64,000 nucleotides of DNA from Limonium bicolor (GCA_023374045.1 CM041776.1:47994171-48058170); one strand, 5' to 3'. Shown: positions 12,705 through 24,260, counted from the stretch's first letter. Notes: generated from the letters alone by a model not told the origin. A program made the numbers and translations.

Positions 12705-13697
12705 GTACTTCTAAACCCATGTGAACCTAATATTGAGCAATGGATGATGTGATTGAGTGCTTGCATGCCTTGATTGCCTAGTTGCATTGGAAAGAACTAA
12801 TAAGACTCACTAGTAGAATTTTAAACCACGTAGGAAGCTATAAGATATGCTTTCCTATCCCCTCACCGCCCTCCCTGGAAGATAACATTATCAAAATACA
12901 AGAACCAGGGAACGAACAATGTAAGGTTATCCAACCAGGTTTGATATTACTCAAAGGATACCTAACACCGGAGACACAAATTGCAATCATCAGAAGATGT
13001 CAAGAATTGGGAGCAGGACCAGGAGGGTTCTACACTCTAGAATTTCCAGGAGGATCAAAGATGAAGCTGAAAATGATGTGCTTAGGAAAGGATTGGAATC
13101 CTTACTCAAAGACCTACCAGGATACAAGAAATGGAGATGGAGCACAAGTACCAAAAATCCCAGAAGAATTTTTACCAATTGTGGAACAAGCAGTTAATAC
13201 AGCTCAACAGCTAGAAGAAGATCCAGTTCCCAATCTAAGGGCTGATCTATGTATCATCAAATTCTATGAAGAAGGAGGCCGTTTAGGTCTACATCAGGAC
13301 AATGACGAAACAAAAGGGTCCCTTGAACAGGGGATACCAGTATTATCTTTGTCAATTGGAGATGACGCAGAGTTCCTTTATGGCGAGCAGAAGCGTGTGG
13401 ACCTTGCAAAGAAAATCATATTGAATTCAGGAGATGTTTTAATAATGGGTGGAAAGTCAAGGTTGCTATACCATGGAATTAAAAGGATTAAATTAAACAC
13501 ATCACCTTCGACAGTGATAAACACCACTCACATGAAACCAGGAAGATTAAGTTTGACTTTTAGAAAGTACTAGTGTTGTAATTGTTTTTGGGACATCTGA
13601 AAGGAGATCATCTCATCAATGAAGCATTATTGTTATGAAAGTGAATGTCTTTAGACCCCATCATATATCCAAGTACTTACCCAGATTCTGTCATTAG
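12705..13697 (+). other. Predicted third intron of element A gag-pol, enclosing AlkB
   Basis: Donor GTACTTCT at 12705 and acceptor CATTAG ending 13697, phase 1. Splicing joins the gag zinc-knuckle exon to the protease exon in frame. Element B has the same donor, acceptor and phase (38878-39958). Without splicing, gag terminates at a TGA at 12722. After the AlkB stop, AATGAA at 13618-13623 aligns with an AATAAA in element B. Confidence 0.65.
12782..13573 (+). CDS. AlkB-type 2-oxoglutarate/Fe(II)-dependent dioxygenase carried by element A
   Basis: Intact frame of 263 codons. Enzymes of this family oxidatively remove methyl groups from nucleic-acid bases. Visible signatures: a GPGGFY segment (79-84), MMCLGKDWNPY (98-108), iron ligands H171 and D173 in GLHQDND, H231 in LLYHGI, and the 2-oxoglutarate arginines R255 and R261 in RLSLTFR. 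The family's jelly-roll core therefore looks complete. Similarity is closest to plant ALKBH1-like proteins, but the long N terminus is missing. The real exon probably begins at 12834, after an acceptor TAG whose phase fits the gag exon ending at 12704, giving a Gag-AlkB fusion; the ATG at 12782 is an in-frame alternative. The frame lies inside the 993-bp gag-protease intron (12705-13697) and has no intron of its own, suggesting capture from spliced mRNA. Substrate and activity are unknown. Confidence 0.85.
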   Translation: MHWKELIRLTSRILNHVGSYKICFPIPSPPSLEDNIIKIQEPGNEQCKVIQPGLILLKGYLTPETQIAIIRRCQELGAGPGGFYTLEFPGGSKMKLKMMCLGKDWNPYSKTYQDTRNGDGAQVPKIPEEFLPIVEQAVNTAQQLEEDPVPNLRADLCIIKFYEEGGRLGLHQDNDETKGSLEQGIPVLSLSIGDDAEFLYGEQKRVDLAKKIILNSGDVLIMGGKSRLLYHGIKRIKLNTSPSTVINTTHMKPGRLSLTFRKY

Positions 13698-15719
13698 GTT
13701 GTGCTAAGGAGACGGAAGGTGCCTTAAGTATTCTTACTGAGGAGGAGGCCAGCAAGGGCGGCGCGATCCTCACTGGTACCTTTCCTGTTAATGGAGTGGA
13801 TGCATTAGTACTGTTCGACTCCGGAGCCTCACATACTTTCATTTCGCCTTCGCTTGCGGGGAAGTTGGGGCTAGACGCTGTAGAGTTACCTGGTTTTAAG
13901 GTGGCACTCCCGTCTAAGGAGAAGATCAGTTGCACTCGTCTTTATAGAGGAGCCACTATCCGCATTAAGGAGGAGGAATTTCCTATTGACCTTATTGAGT
14001 TCAGAGGTCTAGGATTCGACGTTATAGCCGGGATGGACTGGTTGGGGCGGCATAGAGGCCGCATTCTTTGTGCAGAGCGCAGACTGTTACTTAAGAGCCC
14101 ATCAGGGGTGATAGTATCATACCGCCAGAGCCCTAGAGCACCATCAATAAAAGTGATATCTGCTATGTCTATGTACAAACACGTCAGGAAGCAGAAGGAA
14201 GTTTACTTATGCTATGTTCAGGATGTAGAGCACGACCCTGACTTTGATCCAGATATGCCAGTGGTGTCAGAATTCCCAGATATTTTTCCAAAGGAACTTC
14301 CAGGCTTACCGCCACCCAGAGAGGTAGAGTTCTCCATTGAATTACTACCAGGTACCGGTCCCATAGCTAAGGCACCGTACCGTATGGCACCAGCAGAGAT
14401 GGCTGAGTTGAAGGAGTAGCTGAAAGATTTATTAGACAAGGGATACATACGACCTAGCGTATCTCCTTGGGGAGCACCAGTGCTTTTTGTGAAGAAGAAG
14501 GATGGAAGCCTTCGGTTATGTATCGATTACAGAGAGCTTAATGCAGTATCGGTGAAAAATAAATATCCACTACCACGAATTGATGATTTGTTTGATCAGT
14601 TGAAAGGGGCAAATGTGTTTTCAAAGATCGATTTGAGATCAGGATACCACCAGATACCTATCAAGGAACAAGACATAGAAAAGACAACATTCAGAACACG
14701 TTATGGCCACTATGAGTTTACAGTCATGCCTTTTGGCTTGTCAAATGCACCAGCAGTCTTCATGGATTTAATGAACAGATTATTCAGAGAGCAGCTGGAT
14801 AAGACCGTGGTTGTATTCATCGATGACATCCTAATTTATTCAAAGTCTAAGGGGGAGCATGAGAGTCACCTCCGACATGTACTTGAGATCTAAAGGGAGA
14901 ACCGGCTTTATGCTAAGTTCTCCAAATGTGAGTTTTGGTTAGACAGAGTTTCCTTTCTAGGACATGTTATCTCCGACGCTGGTATCGCAGTGGACCCAGC
15001 AAAAATAGAAGCGGTTCGCACCTGGCCTAGGCCAAAGACAGTGACTGATATCAGGAGTTTCCTTGGATTAGCAGGTTACTACAGAAGGTTTGTCAGAGAC
15101 TTCTCCAAAATAGCAAAACCTATGACCAGTTTAATGAAGAAAGACACACCATTCACATGGACTACAGAATGTGAGACCTCATTCTAGTTTTTGAAGAATG
15201 CTTTGACATCAGCACCAGTTTTGACTATACCTGAAGGCACAGAGGGTTATGAAGTTTACTGTGATGCATCAGGCAGAGGATTAGGGTGTGTACTCATGCA
15301 GAATGGGAAGGTAGTCGCCTACGCTTCCCGACAGCTGAAGAAACATGAGGAGAACTATCCCACACATGACTTGGAGCTGGGAGCTATTGTTTTTGCATTG
15401 AAGATCTGGCGCCACTACCTGTATGGTGTCCAGATGACCATATACTCGGATCATAAGAGTTTGAAATACGTATTCACCCAGAAGGAATTAAACATGAGAC
15501 AGAGGAGATGGGTTGAATTTCTTAAGGATTATGACATTGATTTGCAGTACAAGGAAGGGAAAGCTAATGTAGTAGCAGACGCATTGAGTCGACGAGCACA
15601 TTCCTTACATGCCATTGTGGCTAGCTCGAGTCTTATAAACGACATACGTAGCGCACAGCAGAATGATCAGCGAATGATGGAGATTAGTCAGAAGTCTGAC
15701 GGTACATTTGAAGGTGGGA
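13698..15719 (+). pseudogene. pol: pol of element A, first part: protease, reverse transcriptase, RNase H
   Basis: Encodes the enzymes for particle maturation and cDNA synthesis. The protease active site DSGASHTF lies near 13811-13834. RT shows LCIDYRELN (about 14517), a palm [10 protein letters not shown] (about 14817-14846; FIDD replaces YxDD, as in many plant gypsy elements) and connection motifs. RNase H begins near 15250 with YCDASG and continues with HDLELGA and YSDHKSL. Nonsense codons stand at 14417 (TAG), 14891 (TAA) and 15185 (TAG); otherwise the frame is continuous. It is cut at 15719 by element B; the integrase part resumes at 52677. Joined to gag in frame by the third predicted intron. 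Confidence 0.9.
15715..15719 (+). repeat. Left target-site duplication of element B (TGGGA)
   Basis: Matches 52677-52681 exactly; the pol frame of A resumes across it. Confidence 0.9.
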
Positions 15720-16121
15720 TGAAATACCCCAAACCTTAATATATTAGCTAAATATATAATTATTATATCCTAAGACTTATTTTAGTCATTAAGAACATGC
15801 GGGAAAAATTCCCGAAGGAAACGGATCCAAATAGTGGATTAAAAAGGCAAAACGAGCTTTAAAACACGTCTTACGAGAAACCCGGGAAATATAACTTTAA
15901 ACGGGTTTAAATGGACTAATAAAAATTTATAGTCAATTATATGGCTATAATTAAATATTATTCAAGGTCTAGGACCATAAAAATAAATAAAACAAAAATC
16001 TGGAAACCGGACCCGGACTGTTAAAACTGACAGTTCGGGAATTAACGGGTGTTATCTGCTAATGACCAAGTGCCACTCTCTCACATTATAAAATAAAAAT
16101 CAAATTTCTCTCCCTCTCTCC
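15720..16121 (+). repeat. 5' LTR of element B, first segment (before element D)
   Basis: Matches 43595-43991 of the 3' LTR with a few small indels. The LTR continues at 34135 after element D. No gene. Confidence 0.85.
16117..16121 (+). repeat. Left target-site duplication of element D (TCTCC)
   Basis: Matches 34130-34134; removing D plus one copy restores the uninterrupted LTR B sequence seen near 43990. Confidence 0.9.
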
Positions 16122-17039
16122 TGTGGAGGGTGATTTTTCGGTATGAGGGGGGTCTATCTAAATATGGTCTGGCTGAGAAGTCTAGATCCTAAAAAAGGCC
16201 ATTCTGTGGAGGGTGAAAACCCGTTATCTTGGCATCCCTCAAATACCTACTCCATCGTCCGTCTTTCCAGAAAGCATGAAGGAGAGTGCAAGTGTGCACT
16301 ACACCCGCTCTCGATGGGCCCCACACGGACTTATGCCTCTATAAGGCGGAAGTTGACTAGAGTCGCCACCTAGTTTGACCTATGATAACTAGGAAGGAAA
16401 GGAAAAGGGGTTCTAAGAACCGTTGATTGACTCTGAATTTGTTGCCTATGGATAAGACTTATCTGGTCATTTGCAGGGATTCTATTGTGGGTTCGCACTG
16501 GGTTACACCCCTTAGAAGTGCAATGACCACGACTTCGGATTGGTGCCCGAGGAAACCTCGGTCTCCAATTGTCGGATTGCTTCTTTCAAAACCTTTTTGG
16601 AGAGATTCATTTAAAATCCAGAGGATAGGATTAGGACAGGAGGAGAGAAAGAGAGTGGATGAGGTGAGCTTTTCTGCCAAGCCAACGCCTAGAAGAGGGA
16701 ATTGGGGAATTCGGAGGAGTATAGAATGAAGATTTAGGAAATTCTGGGGTCGAGTGAATAAACAAGACTTGGAGTCTGATGGTTTGAAGTTTGTGAGAGC
16801 CGGAGAAGGTTTGAGTGTTTTGAGAGGTATGAGAACCACAGAAAGGGAAAAGGGTTTTTGTTGGAATGGGGTCGCACCCTAGAGGGGCGCCACGTACTCA
16901 ATCCCTGTTGAGATCAGACCTTGCGTAGTTCATAATTTTTGGCTTTTTGGAGATTTTGATGTTTGTGGAGTTTGAAGATATTTGAGGTGTTTGAGATTCA
17001 GAAGAGTTCGGAGTTTTGAGAAGTTTCGGGTTTGGGATG

Positions 17040-17830
17040 CTAGCCTGTGAGACGCTCGGGTCTGTGAGACGTTTGAAACCTTGAGATGTCGAAATCTGTG
17101 AGACGCTTGGGTCTGTGAGACGCTGGGTCTGTGAGACGCTCAATGTCTGTGAGACATTCGAATCATTGGGATGACAAAGCCTGTGAGACACTCGGGTCTG
17201 TGAGACATTTAAAGTGTAGGGGAATTTGGAATGGAATTGAAACTGAATTGAAATCGATGTTGAATTGGAGTTGAATGAATTTTGATTTGAATTGGAATTA
17301 AAATGAAATTGAGATTGAATTGGAGTTGAATTCAAGTTGGGGTTGGAGAACAGGTTAGGTCATGTTGGACCGAGTTGAAGTTGGGTTGGTCAAAGTTGGG
17401 TCGGTTAAGGTTGGACTGGGTCAAAGTTGGGTCAAAGTCAAAGTTTGGATTGGTCAAAATTGGACCAAGTCAATGTTCGGGTCAAGGTCAAAGTTGGACC
17501 GGGTCGAAGTTGGGTCGAAGTCAAAGTTTGGATTGGTCAAATTGGACCAAGTCAATGTTCGGGTCAAGGTCATAATTGGACCGAGTCAAAGTTGGACCGG
17601 ATTGGGCCTTGGTTAGGTTTGGACCGGATTGGGCCTTCGTTGGGCTTTTGGGTTGAATTGGGTCGAATTAGGCCTTAGTTGGGCTTTTGGGTTGAATTGA
17701 GCCGAATTAGGCCTTAGTTGGGCTTTGGAATGGGCCTCGAATTGGGCTTTGGAATGGGCCTCGAATTGGGCTTTGGAATGGGCCTCAAATTGGGCTTTGG
17801 AAAGGGCCTCGAATTGGGCTCTATTTAGCA
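17040..17830. repeat. Three adjacent minisatellite-like blocks in LTR D
   Basis: First, units based on TCTGTGAGACGCTCGGG; second, GGTCAAAGTTGGACC(GA)GTC-type units; third, about five 24-bp units with GGGCTTTGGAATGGGCCTCG. The same blocks recur at 29740-30535 in the other LTR. Confidence 0.8.
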
Positions 17831-19059
17831 TTTGAAGTGAACTGATGTTTATATTTTGAAATTGACTGATTTTTTAAATGACATTTGATGATTTTTTTAT
17901 TAGAATTGGAATGTTGATTGTGCGTTTTATTCTGACATTAAGGGATGATTTGAAAAGTTTTGAGGAAAACGGGTATTCCTCACATGGACCGTGTCTAGGA
18001 CCCGTATGCATTAAGGATACCCAAACCTAAGGCTTTTTTACACAAGGGTGTCCTATGAGTTATCTAGGGCTATGTATCCTAGCCCGGTTCGGCTAGTAAT
18101 GAATTGGGCCCGAATCGAATCTAGATTTGGGTTGAGGTTTAAACCAACCCAAACGGGCCCTAAGCCAATAACCAATACGACATATTCTTCGAAGATTATT
18201 CAAAAAAAAAAAAAATTATGCATGAAACCACAATATAACATGGAAACAGATTGGTATGGTAAGAGCGGGTAGTACAAGAAGTCCCCTAAGCCGGGTAAGA
18301 TTAACACACGTTTGTTACCCCTTTTACAGATGCATTCGTCACATATACACAACAAGATCAAGTTATTAATGAAACATAATAATAAAAAATATCAGGTTAT
18401 TAGTGAAAAATAAAAAATTAAAAAAAATCAGGTTGTTAGTTATTCCTAGTAGAACAAAGAATATATATGCACTCAAACATACGCCGATTTCTGGTAAATA
18501 ACATAAAATAGCAATTAAAGTGAATTCATGAATACGGTTATCTTTCATCATTTCATTCATTCTTTTTATCACGTTATTATTCCTTGTTTAACTTCTGAAA
18601 ATCTCAAGCCTCAAACTGACAGGACTAATGTCATAGAAAAGAGTTATATATATTAGAAAGGATTTGAATATACAGAATCATGCTAGAGCAGAGTACACAA
18701 GAAAAAACGAATAAACGACAGAAGAGATTAAGATTAGATAAAAAAATACCCAGCACAGGAGATTGAGGATCCGAGAGTATGTTGTCGAGGAGGTTCCTGA
18801 TGGCCAACAGATGCACCGACAAAGGACGAGAATGGAGCGAGTAGCTCCTGCCTTCAGCCTTCTTCGTGTGATACGGTCCCAAAGCTTGAGTCGGTTTTAC
18901 TCTACTTCAGAGTGAGTAAAGGGAGTGAACTGAGGGAGTGCAGCGGTTCAAGTGATTTGTCCCGCGTGTGTCCAGAATGAAGACTCCACGGTGGTGCGAC
19001 AGTTCCGGTGATTTAGCGCTACAGAGGCAGGAACACAAGAGAAGCATAGAGGGAGGTGA

Positions 19060-20290
19060 AGAGCATATTTGTTCCTTGTTCGGTTCAGCAGTAGCTTTGC
19101 AGATTCACTGGGAGTGCAGAGAATGACAAGAGGTACAGGGCTGCATATTTCTTGCTAGTTGAATTCGCAGATAACCCAGAGTGATGAAAATACAGGAGAT
19201 GCGAGTAGTATGTTCATGTTCACTACGCGGGTCGTAAAACCGTGAGGAAGAGACTAGAGACAGAAGGAGATACATGCTCCTTTTTTTTTACCGGTTGTGA
19301 ACAGAGATAAAGGAAGGAGTGCAAAGTTCATCGTTCGCCAGTTGGGTTTACAAGATTACTGTTACGGAGAGAACAGACAGACGAGGAGCATGTATGTTCC
19401 TTATTCGACAGGACTTGACAAGAATGAAAAGAAAAAAAAATGGAAGAGAATGTATGTTTTTCTTTTTGTCCGCCCGTTAGATCGATGGAGAAGAGTATGA
19501 GGAATGGAGTATGTATGTTCACTTTTTCGCTAGTGGTGTTACAAATTAACAGAAGTGAAAGAGGGGAGGGGGTGTAGAACAGGTATGCTCCGGTTCGCAA
19601 AATTACCGTCGATGGAGGGGATGAAGAGAGGGCATAGTTGATTGCTCCTTGTCGCCAGTTGAGTTACAAATGTACCGTGAAAGAAGAGCATGAGGGAGGT
19701 GAAGCATGTACGTCGCTCGTTCAGCAATGGGTTGCAAAATTACCGTCGTTCCATCGTGGCTCGCCGGAAAAGAGAATGAAAGTGTCATGGAGCAGGTATG
19801 TTCCTGTTTTGCAGCTCGTTCGCTAGTCGAGTTGAAGGGAACGGAAGAGACAGCGCCATGTATACTCCTTGTTCGCCAGCCATGTCGAAGAGAATGTAGG
19901 AAGCGCAGCACTCTGGGCTCCTTATTTCATCAGTTGAAGAGGATGAAGAGAGGTTGAGCTGTATGTTCCTCGTCCACCAGCAACATGAATAGAGGAGATG
20001 TAAGTTCTGTGTTCGCCAGCGTGAATAAGGATGGAGGAGGAGGCGCCGACTGCCATGTCTCGTCTCAGAATGAAGGTAGAGCGGAGATGTATGTTCCTTG
20101 CTCTCGCCAGTTTGTGTTGCAAATTACCATGGGTGTAAGTAAGAATGAAGCTGGCACACCGCTTCTTGTTGCCAGTTTGAGTTGCAGGTTACCGTGTTTG
20201 AAGAGAAGGAAGAAAAAAGGCCTAGAGCTGTATGCTCTTTGTTCTTGGTTGTAAAATTCACCGTCGGTAAAGAGAATGTTTATCCGATGG
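19060..20290. repeat. Degenerate ~95-bp tandem repeats in LTR D
   Basis: Repeated order of ATGTATGTTCCTTGTTCGCCAG, GAGTTACAAATTACCGT and GAGAATGA-like words, more than ten diverged units. The sister copy is at about 31770-32960. Period estimated by eye. Confidence 0.6.
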
Positions 20291-21445
20291 TTGAAAGAAG
20301 CGAAGAAGAGTGTATGAAAAGAGGAAGATATTTTTGGGATTGATGACGGCTGGCCCTTGGGATCTGTCTCTACAGTAGGGTTTTCAGGAGTTTTATAAGA
20401 GAATGATGGGAATGGATTGGATCAATGGCTGTCGATTGGGTAGTGGGTTTAGGTGTTTAAAAGTGCCTGGATGGAGCAGAGGAGATGGGATGGGCTTCCA
20501 GATGATGGATACGCATTTTTGGTGTCAAGGCGGACTGGGCTGTGAGCTGACCGAGATCGCTTTGTTTGACCGAGGGGTCTCTATGGAAGCAAAAAAGAAA
20601 AAGCCTCTCTACATATCCACATCTGGATTGAACACAAGACCAATGGTGTCATTAGTGAATGCACTAACCGATTGGGCTGACAATAGAACTTGAAATAAGA
20701 TTGCAACAAATAACAAATAACAAAATGCATTGTTGCTTTGGACTGATGGGACAAAACGCAGAGCAATCAAAATGTTTTATTAGTGTTAATGAATTGTTTT
20801 CTTTTCAAAGGGTTATGAAATAGTAGAATTGATGTAAGGAAACAAACACGTAATTATAGTAATAACAATAACAAAATAATAAAAAATGAAGTAGTACTAA
20901 AAGCAAATGTAATAAAAGTAAAAACCGAATTAGATATGTGCATGTAGTGATAAACAAGTAATGAAATAAAGCAAAATGTATGGGAAGAAATTTAATCAAA
21001 TATGCAACAAAACGAAGTATACGAATGTCAATCATAATTGTAAAAGGATGCATAAAATAATAGAAATAAAAGTAAACACAATAAAGAAGGAAAAAAAAAA
21101 ACAAAATAAAGGTAAATACTAATAAATAAAACGCAAGTAAAGTAACAATAAAATATGATGAGATAAGAAAGGCATAAAATAGCATAAAATAAGAACACTA
21201 TAAAATGAAAAGACAAATAAATAATCAAATACAAAAATAAAATAGTAAAATAAGTGAGTAAACAAAAAGGAATGGGTTTCAAAACGGATTCTTTGAAAAT
21301 TGATTTAGAAAATTTGTCATAAAATGATAGTTTCATTTTGGTATGCACATGAACAATTTTTTTTGAAAAGAAAGGTGACGACCCTCTTTTTTGTTTATTT
21401 ATCTGAATTTTGCGTTTTATGGGGTGAGAATTTTTGGTGTCTACA

Positions 21446-21458
21446 GATGGCTCCCCTT
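21446..21458 (-). other. Polypurine tract of element D
   Basis: The minus strand reads AAGGGGAGCCATC immediately before the LTR start TGTAGACACC. The GGAGCCATC part recurs many times at 23400-24260. Confidence 0.65.
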
Positions 21459-21601
21459 GATTCAATTTTGCAAGCCCTTGCAGAATTGGATCAAGGTTGA
21501 GAGGGCGCCAAAAATTCTCACTATGGCTTTGTGATGCATTGGGATGCGACCGCGAGGAAGATAATGTATGCATGCGACGGGAAGTGATATGATAACTATA
21601 T

Positions 21602-21855
21602 GCACGAGGACTTATTACGAGCCTCAACTAGACCTCTTGACATCCAGCCTAGGACTTATGACGAGCCTGAAATGCTAACAATGGATTGGTTTGAGGTGCA
21701 CGAGGACTTAGGAGAGCCTCAACTAGACCTCTTGACATCTTGCTATAGGACTTATGACGAGCCTATAATGCAATTGAAAGTACGAGGACTTAGGAGAGCC
21801 TCAACTAGACCTCCTGACATCTAGTTATAGGACTTATGACGAGCCTATAATACTT
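21602..21855. repeat. Three ~85-bp tandem repeats in element D 3' UTR
   Basis: Units contain CACGAGGACTTAGGAGAGCC, TCAACTAGACCTCTTGACATC and AGGACTTATGACGAGCCT, in that order. Confidence 0.75.
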
Positions 21856-21864
21856 TGGTTGTGT

Positions 21865-23272
21865 ACCGTACTAGTAGCGTAATAGCTGCCTAGCAGGCGG
21901 ATGTGAAACGATCTCGCACTAGTAGCGTAATAGCTGCCTAGTGGAGGAAAAGTGGTGGGACCGTACTAGTAGCGTAATAGCTGCCTAGCAGGCGAATGTG
22001 AGACGATCTCGCACTAGTAGCGTAATAGCTGCCTGCGGAGGAAAAATATTGGGACCGTACTAGTAGCGTAATTGCTGCCTAGTGGGTTATGAAGTGAACG
22101 ATCTCGCACTAGTAGCGTAATAGCTGCCTAGTGGAGGAAAAAGGGCGAGACCGCACTAGTAGCGTAATAGCTGCCTAGCGGGTCATGAATTGGACGATTT
22201 CACACTAGTAACGTAATAGCTGTCTAGTGAAGGAAAAAAGCGGGACCGCACTAGTAGAGTAATAGCTGCCTACGGGTTATGAAATGAACGAACTCGCACT
22301 AGTAGCGTAATAGCTGCCTAGTGGGTGTAAAATGAAAAGTCGACCGTACTAGTAGCGCAATAGCTGCCTAGCGGGTGTAAAACGAAAAGTCGACCGCACT
22401 AGTAGCGTAATAGCTGTCTAGCGGGTGTAAAAAAAAAGTCGACCGCACTAGTAGCAATAGCTGCCTAGCGGGTGTAAAACGAAAAGTTGACCGCACTAGT
22501 AGCGCAATAGCTGCCTAGCGTGTGTAAAACGAAAAGTCGACCGCACTAGTAGCGCAATAGCTGCCTAGCGGGTGTAAAGCGAAAAAGCGACCGCACCAGT
22601 AGCGCAATAGCTGCCTGGCGGGTGTAAAATGAAAAAGTGACCGCACTAGTAGCGCAATAGCTGCCTAGCGGGTGTAAAACGAAAAGTTGACCGCACTAGT
22701 AGCGCAATAGCTGCCTAGCGGGTGTAAAACGAAAAGTCGACCGCACTAGTAGCGCAATAGCTGCCTAGCGGGTGTAAAGCGAAAAAGCGACCGCACCAGT
22801 AGCGCAATAGCTGCCTGGCGGGTGTAAAATGAAAAAGTGACCGCACTAGTAGCGCAATACTGCCTAGCGGGTGTAAAACGAAAAGTCGACCGCACTAGTA
22901 GCGCAATAACTGCCTAGGGGGTGTAAAACGAAAAGTCGACCGCACTAGTACCGCAATAGCTGTCTAGCGGGTGTAAAACGAAAAGTCGACCGCACTAGTA
23001 GCGCAATAGCTGCCTAGCGGGTGTAAAGCGAAAAAGCGACCGCACCAGTAGCGCAATAGCTGCCTGGCGGGTGTAAAATGAAAAAGTGACCGCACTAGTA
23101 GCGCAATAGCTGCCTAGCGGGTGTAAAACGAAAAGTCGACCGCACTAGTAGCGCAATAGCTCCCTAGCGGGTGTAAAGTGAAAAAGCGACCGCACCAGTA
23201 GCGCAATAGCTGCCTGGCGGGTGTAAAATGAAAAAGTGACCGCACTAGTAGCGCAATAGCTGCCTAGCGGGT
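21865..23272. repeat. ~50-bp tandem array in element D 3' UTR, about 29 units
   Basis: The core CACTAGTAGCGCAATAGCTG is followed by CCTAGCGGGTGTAAAACG-type spacers. Units with CACCAG carry CTGGCGG and units with CACTAG carry CTAGCGG, so the two arms change together. From about 22340 on, units alternate in a higher-order pattern. In element orientation the array lies just upstream of the 3' LTR, where tandem repeats are typical of Tat/Ogre elements. Confidence 0.9.
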
Positions 23273-23394
23273 ATGAAGATACATTAGATAGTGAACAAAT
23301 TTTGTGGGTATATGCAAGTGATATGCGATGTGAGATGGTTAACAATTGTATTAATTGAATCGAACTCCCTGTTTGTTTGGTGTAGGTTTTCGTG

Positions 23395-24260
23395 TGAGCA
23401 GATGGCTCTAGAGTTACATCAAAACTTCGGGATGGCTCCGGTGGCTCCGGCATGGCTTCAAGGATCTGAGATGGCTCCAGCATGCGTTGATGGCTCCGGT
23501 ATGCACTGATGGCTCCGGTGTGACCAATGGTCTCGGGGTGGTTGATGGGTTTGACATGGTTGGTGATTTTGTGGCAGTTTATGGGCTTTGATTTGCCTTG
23601 AGATTTTGTTTTTCAGGGTGGTTTGATGGCTCCGATGATGGATTTATTATTGTTTGACGGGATTTATTGTGGACTTTGTAGTGAGTGAATGGTTTTTCAC
23701 GAGTGAATGATGAAACACAGTTGCATGACTTTCTTGGGAGTTCCCATCATGGTTCCAGAATTTCCATAGATGGCTCTAGGATGGTCTTGTGCTGATTGAG
23801 CATGACGATGCTTTGGTTGGTTCACTTTAATGACACTGAGGGAAAAGGGAAGCTTTCGCCTTTGATGTGGTCGCACCCTGAATGGGCTGCCTACGTACTC
23901 AATTCCGTATTGAGATCAGACCATACGTAGTTCGATACTTTGTGGACGAGGCTTTGACGAGGGAATGACTCCTGTGTAGCCCTTGGGATAGTCTTAGTGT
24001 TTTGAGGATGGCTCCCGCATGGCTCCAGCTTGGCTTTGGGAGTGGTGTTGATAAGACTCGCGTATGACAGTGGATGGCTCCAGTTTTGACTTCTTTCGAT
24101 TGGGAGTTATGCTTCAACGACTACAACTGAGGTTGACTTTCAGCGAGACTATGCATAGTCTTTACGGGTCAGATGTTGAAGATGAAATGATTATGATGCA
24201 TGTAGACACTAAATGCTAGATGTACAAGGATATGCATTTTTTTGGAGAGAGTGTATGGCT
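23395..24260. repeat. Dispersed GATGGCTCC repeats in element D
   Basis: About a dozen copies of ATGGCTCC(A/G)G-like words (for example 23432, 23470, 23491, 23508, 24007, 24072) in sequence otherwise without genes. On the minus strand each reads GGAGCCAT, the word next to the polypurine tract. Confidence 0.65.
23866..23938 (-). other. Folded conserved motif, internal copy in element D
   Basis: Nested inverted repeats on the minus strand: outer arms CTACGTA and TACGTAG, inner arms CTCAAT and ATTGAG, followed by GGCAGCCCATT and GGGTGCGACC. Related copies lie in both LTRs at 16862-16932 and 29562-29632. Confidence 0.65.

Larger units (their letters stand above)
16122..21445 (-). repeat. 3' LTR of element D (5.3 kb)
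   Basis: Differs from the 5' LTR mostly by 1-3 base indels. It contains no gene. In plus-strand order it holds a run of CTGTGAGACGCT-type repeats (17040-17215), GTCAAAGTTGG-type repeats (17340-17640), 24-bp TTGGGCTTTGGAATGGGCC repeats (17640-17825), a degenerate ~95-bp repeat block (19060-20290) and an A-rich tail to 21430. Frames such as 17362-17616 or 17613-17831 are products of these repeats, not genes. Confidence 0.9.

Noticed and set aside
17362..17831. Repetitive frames on both strands in LTR D (Val/Gly-rich, and AQFEAHSK repeats)
   Set aside because: They are direct translations of minisatellite units inside an LTR.
21865..23272. CRISPR-like array
   Set aside because: Period ~50 bp with diverging units and no unique spacers; it is plant transposon UTR repeat DNA.
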